A stretch of 64,000 nt of DNA from Lactarius indigo (taxonomy: Eukaryota; Basidiomycota; Agaricomycetes; Russulales; Russulaceae), in contig JAFKAC010000009.1 of assembly GCA_025766275.1 (NCBI GenBank), positions 1,550,001 to 1,614,000 of the forward strand, written 5' to 3'. A program made the position numbers and the translations under genes. The notes beneath the pieces are model-generated. The model was not told where the DNA came from, did not search any database, and worked only from the letters and a program-made list of their open reading frames with translations. Within the stretch, counting starts at the first letter, position 1. Every line of letters starts with the position of its first letter. Positions 62,328 through 64,000 of this stretch are shown here, one piece after another.

Positions 62328-64000
62328 CTACAGCGTCAAGTGCCGCATCATAGCCCGATGAGCAGCACCACTTTCCTGCCCCGGCCCCGCGAGTCCCTTC
62401 ACGGCAGCACTAACGACGTCGGGATCGCGCAGGGGGCCAGGTGGGACCACCGTCCCACGACCGGCGCTAGTGCGCGTGTAGTCTTCCGACCGATGATCGA
62501 CCAACTCCGCACGGCGCAGGGCGACGTCGTACCGCGCACAAAGCCCACGCACCGCACTCCATGCACGGGAGCGCTCGTTCCCACAGACGCCCCACATGAC
62601 GCAGATGTCGTTAGTGCGAACCTCGAGGGCGCCGGCGCGCCAGTGTGGCAGCCAGCGCGTGAGGGTGTCGAGCAGCGCGAATGGGGCGACATCCTCGGCG
62701 GGCAGGTCTTCCGCTGCGTAGGAGAACCGGCCGAGGGAGGAGGAGCTGGCGGACCAGTGGGCGCCGTCGATGACCAAGAGTAGCTCGTGCGTGGGGCGCG
62801 CTAGAGGTGAAGAGACGGGGAGCCGGCCGGTGTTTCTGAGTGCGAGCAGCGTGCCGACGATGTCCTCTGGGTCGTCCTCCCGCGAGAACGACCGCAACTG
62901 TGGAGCTACGCGGCGCATTACCACCGTTGAGCCACTGCTGCGGGCGGACTTGAGCCCTGAACAGCGCTGGAAACGGACGAGCGCGTCGAGGTGTTTCCAG
63001 AAGAGCTGTCGACTGAAATTGCGCGGAAGGTGGATGTTGCAGTGAGAAAAGGCGTAGATCATGAAGAATGGGTTGAGGTCGGCGTTGACGAGGCAGTCGG
63101 AAGAATAGCCACGGTCGGCGAGCTCTTGTACAATCGCGCGAGCTACGTCAAAGGCATCGGGGGACACTGCAAACACGAAACATGTTAGCGACGAAACTAG
63201 TGCTCCACTTCGCAGACGTACTAGAAAACCCAACTCGCTCTTGGGAGGACTGCTCCCGATCGATCTGCGGGTTCCCCACATACTCATGGTAGGCGTGATT
63301 GCAGCTTCCCGCACAACCAAACCAAACGGCGTCTTCCTCAGTTGGGGTTTGATGCATGATCCACTCTTGAAGATCGGGCCAGAGATTACCTACGACGTGG
63401 CGGAGGTCTCCCCAGATGTCCCCGGGCTCGCGCTCTTCACAGCCCCCCCGCAAAAGGGAGTCCTTGAGCGTCCAGCGGAAATAGTTGTGCGTGTCATCGC
63501 CCCAGCACTTATTGATAACGGATAATAGCCGGACGGTGCGATGGGCAGGACCCGGTTCGCGTCGCTCTCGACGGAGAGCAACGAGGTCGACAGGAGCAGC
63601 CACCGGGGAACGAGTTGGTGCTTTTGTGGGCGAGGACGATCGCGTTCTGAAGCGCGGCGGGATACTGTAGCACGCGTCCTGAGGGGATATCGGGTTCGAG
63701 GTGGGTGTGCGGCCGGCGTTAAACCTGTTAGGGCGAGTCGGGGTCTCTGTCGCGCTCGCCACCCGGCGCTGGGTCGGAGGTGCCATCGTGCTTGGGAAGC
63801 GAGGCTTGGTGGGTGAACCCGCGGTGCTGCTAGCCACCCGGGGCCTGCTGGACGAACCCGACCTCTGCAGGGTCATTTCTGCGTATTCTTTAGGCGTGTA
63901 GAGCTTCACGGGGCTTCCATCACTGTGCTTCGGGAAGGGGGTGATTTGTGGTGTAGGCAAGCCGGTCGAAGTTGAACGCGAGCCTTTCTTGCTCTTGCAT
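62328..64000 (-). CDS. Paralogue of the 52659 gene: helical module plus degenerate RNase H-like domain, 5' end missing
   Basis: The frame is open to the window edge (KKGSRSTSTGLPTPQITPFP), so the start lies outside. A Ser/Thr/Pro/Arg-rich region with repeated TPT-R units (63580-63900) precedes RTVRLLSVINKCWGDDTHNY and FGCAGSCNHAYHEYVGNPQI. A textbook 60-bp intron (GTACGT..TTGCAG, about 63168-63227) joins VGFS to MSPDAFDVARAIVQEL. The module LNPFFMIYAFSHCNIHLPRN with QLFWKHLDALVRFQR aligns with residues 140-176 of the 52659 protein. The RNase H-like part reads ELLLVIDGAHWSASSSSLGR, FALLDTLTRWLPHWRAGALE, VRTNDICVMWGVCGNERSRA and AELVDHRSEDYTRTSAGRG, ending MMRHLTL at 62328. It keeps ND at the TDN position, unlike the first copy. 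Family otherwise unknown. Confidence 0.7.

Overview
The window reads as nuclear DNA of a filamentous basidiomycete, most likely an Agaricomycete. Coding sequence is broken by many short introns (about 50-60 bp, GT..AG), genes lie close together on both strands, and the gene content fits: cytochrome P450s, a cytochrome b5/acyl-CoA dehydrogenase fusion, a Yck-type casein kinase, GATOR1 subunit NPR3 and a secreted GH3 beta-glucosidase. Gene models here were spliced by eye, so ends and exon borders are estimates. Starts and stops were read directly where stated.

Layout. 1-5414 (+): 3' part of an ABCC-type multidrug transporter, cut by the left edge. 5979-8401 (-): cytochrome b5-acyl-CoA dehydrogenase fusion. 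9710-12065 (-): P450. 12.7-14.0 kb (-): unrecognised, probably broken gene. 14194-16980 (-): vacuolar amino-acid transporter of the AVT3/4 type, sharing a 158-bp promoter with a FRA10AC1-family gene (17139-17858, +). 17924-20498 (-): NPR3, the nitrogen-sensing GATOR1 subunit. 21320-23609 (+): IucA/IucC-family NRPS-independent siderophore synthetase, with a perfect fungal iron-GATA motif upstream. 24212-26349 (-): C2-domain, proline-rich protein resembling cytokinesis factors Inn1/Fic1. 29942-30972 (-): DsbA-like oxidoreductase. 34892-37131 (+): palmitoylated-type casein kinase 1. 38963-39539 (-): small protein with a likely mitochondrial presequence.

From about 39.5 to 52.6 kb the window becomes repeat-rich. 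It holds a fold-back element, a diverged segmental duplication (40.2-40.9 and 43.6-44.5 kb), and a duplicated locus for a tiny secreted peptide (41.2-42.0 and 51.0-51.7 kb). One peptide copy is interrupted by a 124-bp MITE-like element; the other is intact. The GH3 beta-glucosidase (44988-48066, +) lies between them.

The right end carries an intronless gene of unknown family (52659-54386, +), a bHLH factor (54627-55761, +), a second P450 (58254-60720, -), a broken FunK1-like kinase fragment (61.0-61.8 kb, -) and the 3' part of a gene running off the window (62328-64000, -). The intronless gene and the edge gene are paralogues. Each joins a conserved helical module to a domain patterned like retroelement RNase H with eroded catalytic residues. 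I regard this pair, the peptide locus and the iron-regulated siderophore synthetase as the most interesting content.

Functionally, AVT3/4 and NPR3 both belong to amino-acid homeostasis and TORC1 signalling and sit within 4 kb. The other neighbours look unrelated; I see no convincing biosynthetic cluster around the siderophore synthetase.
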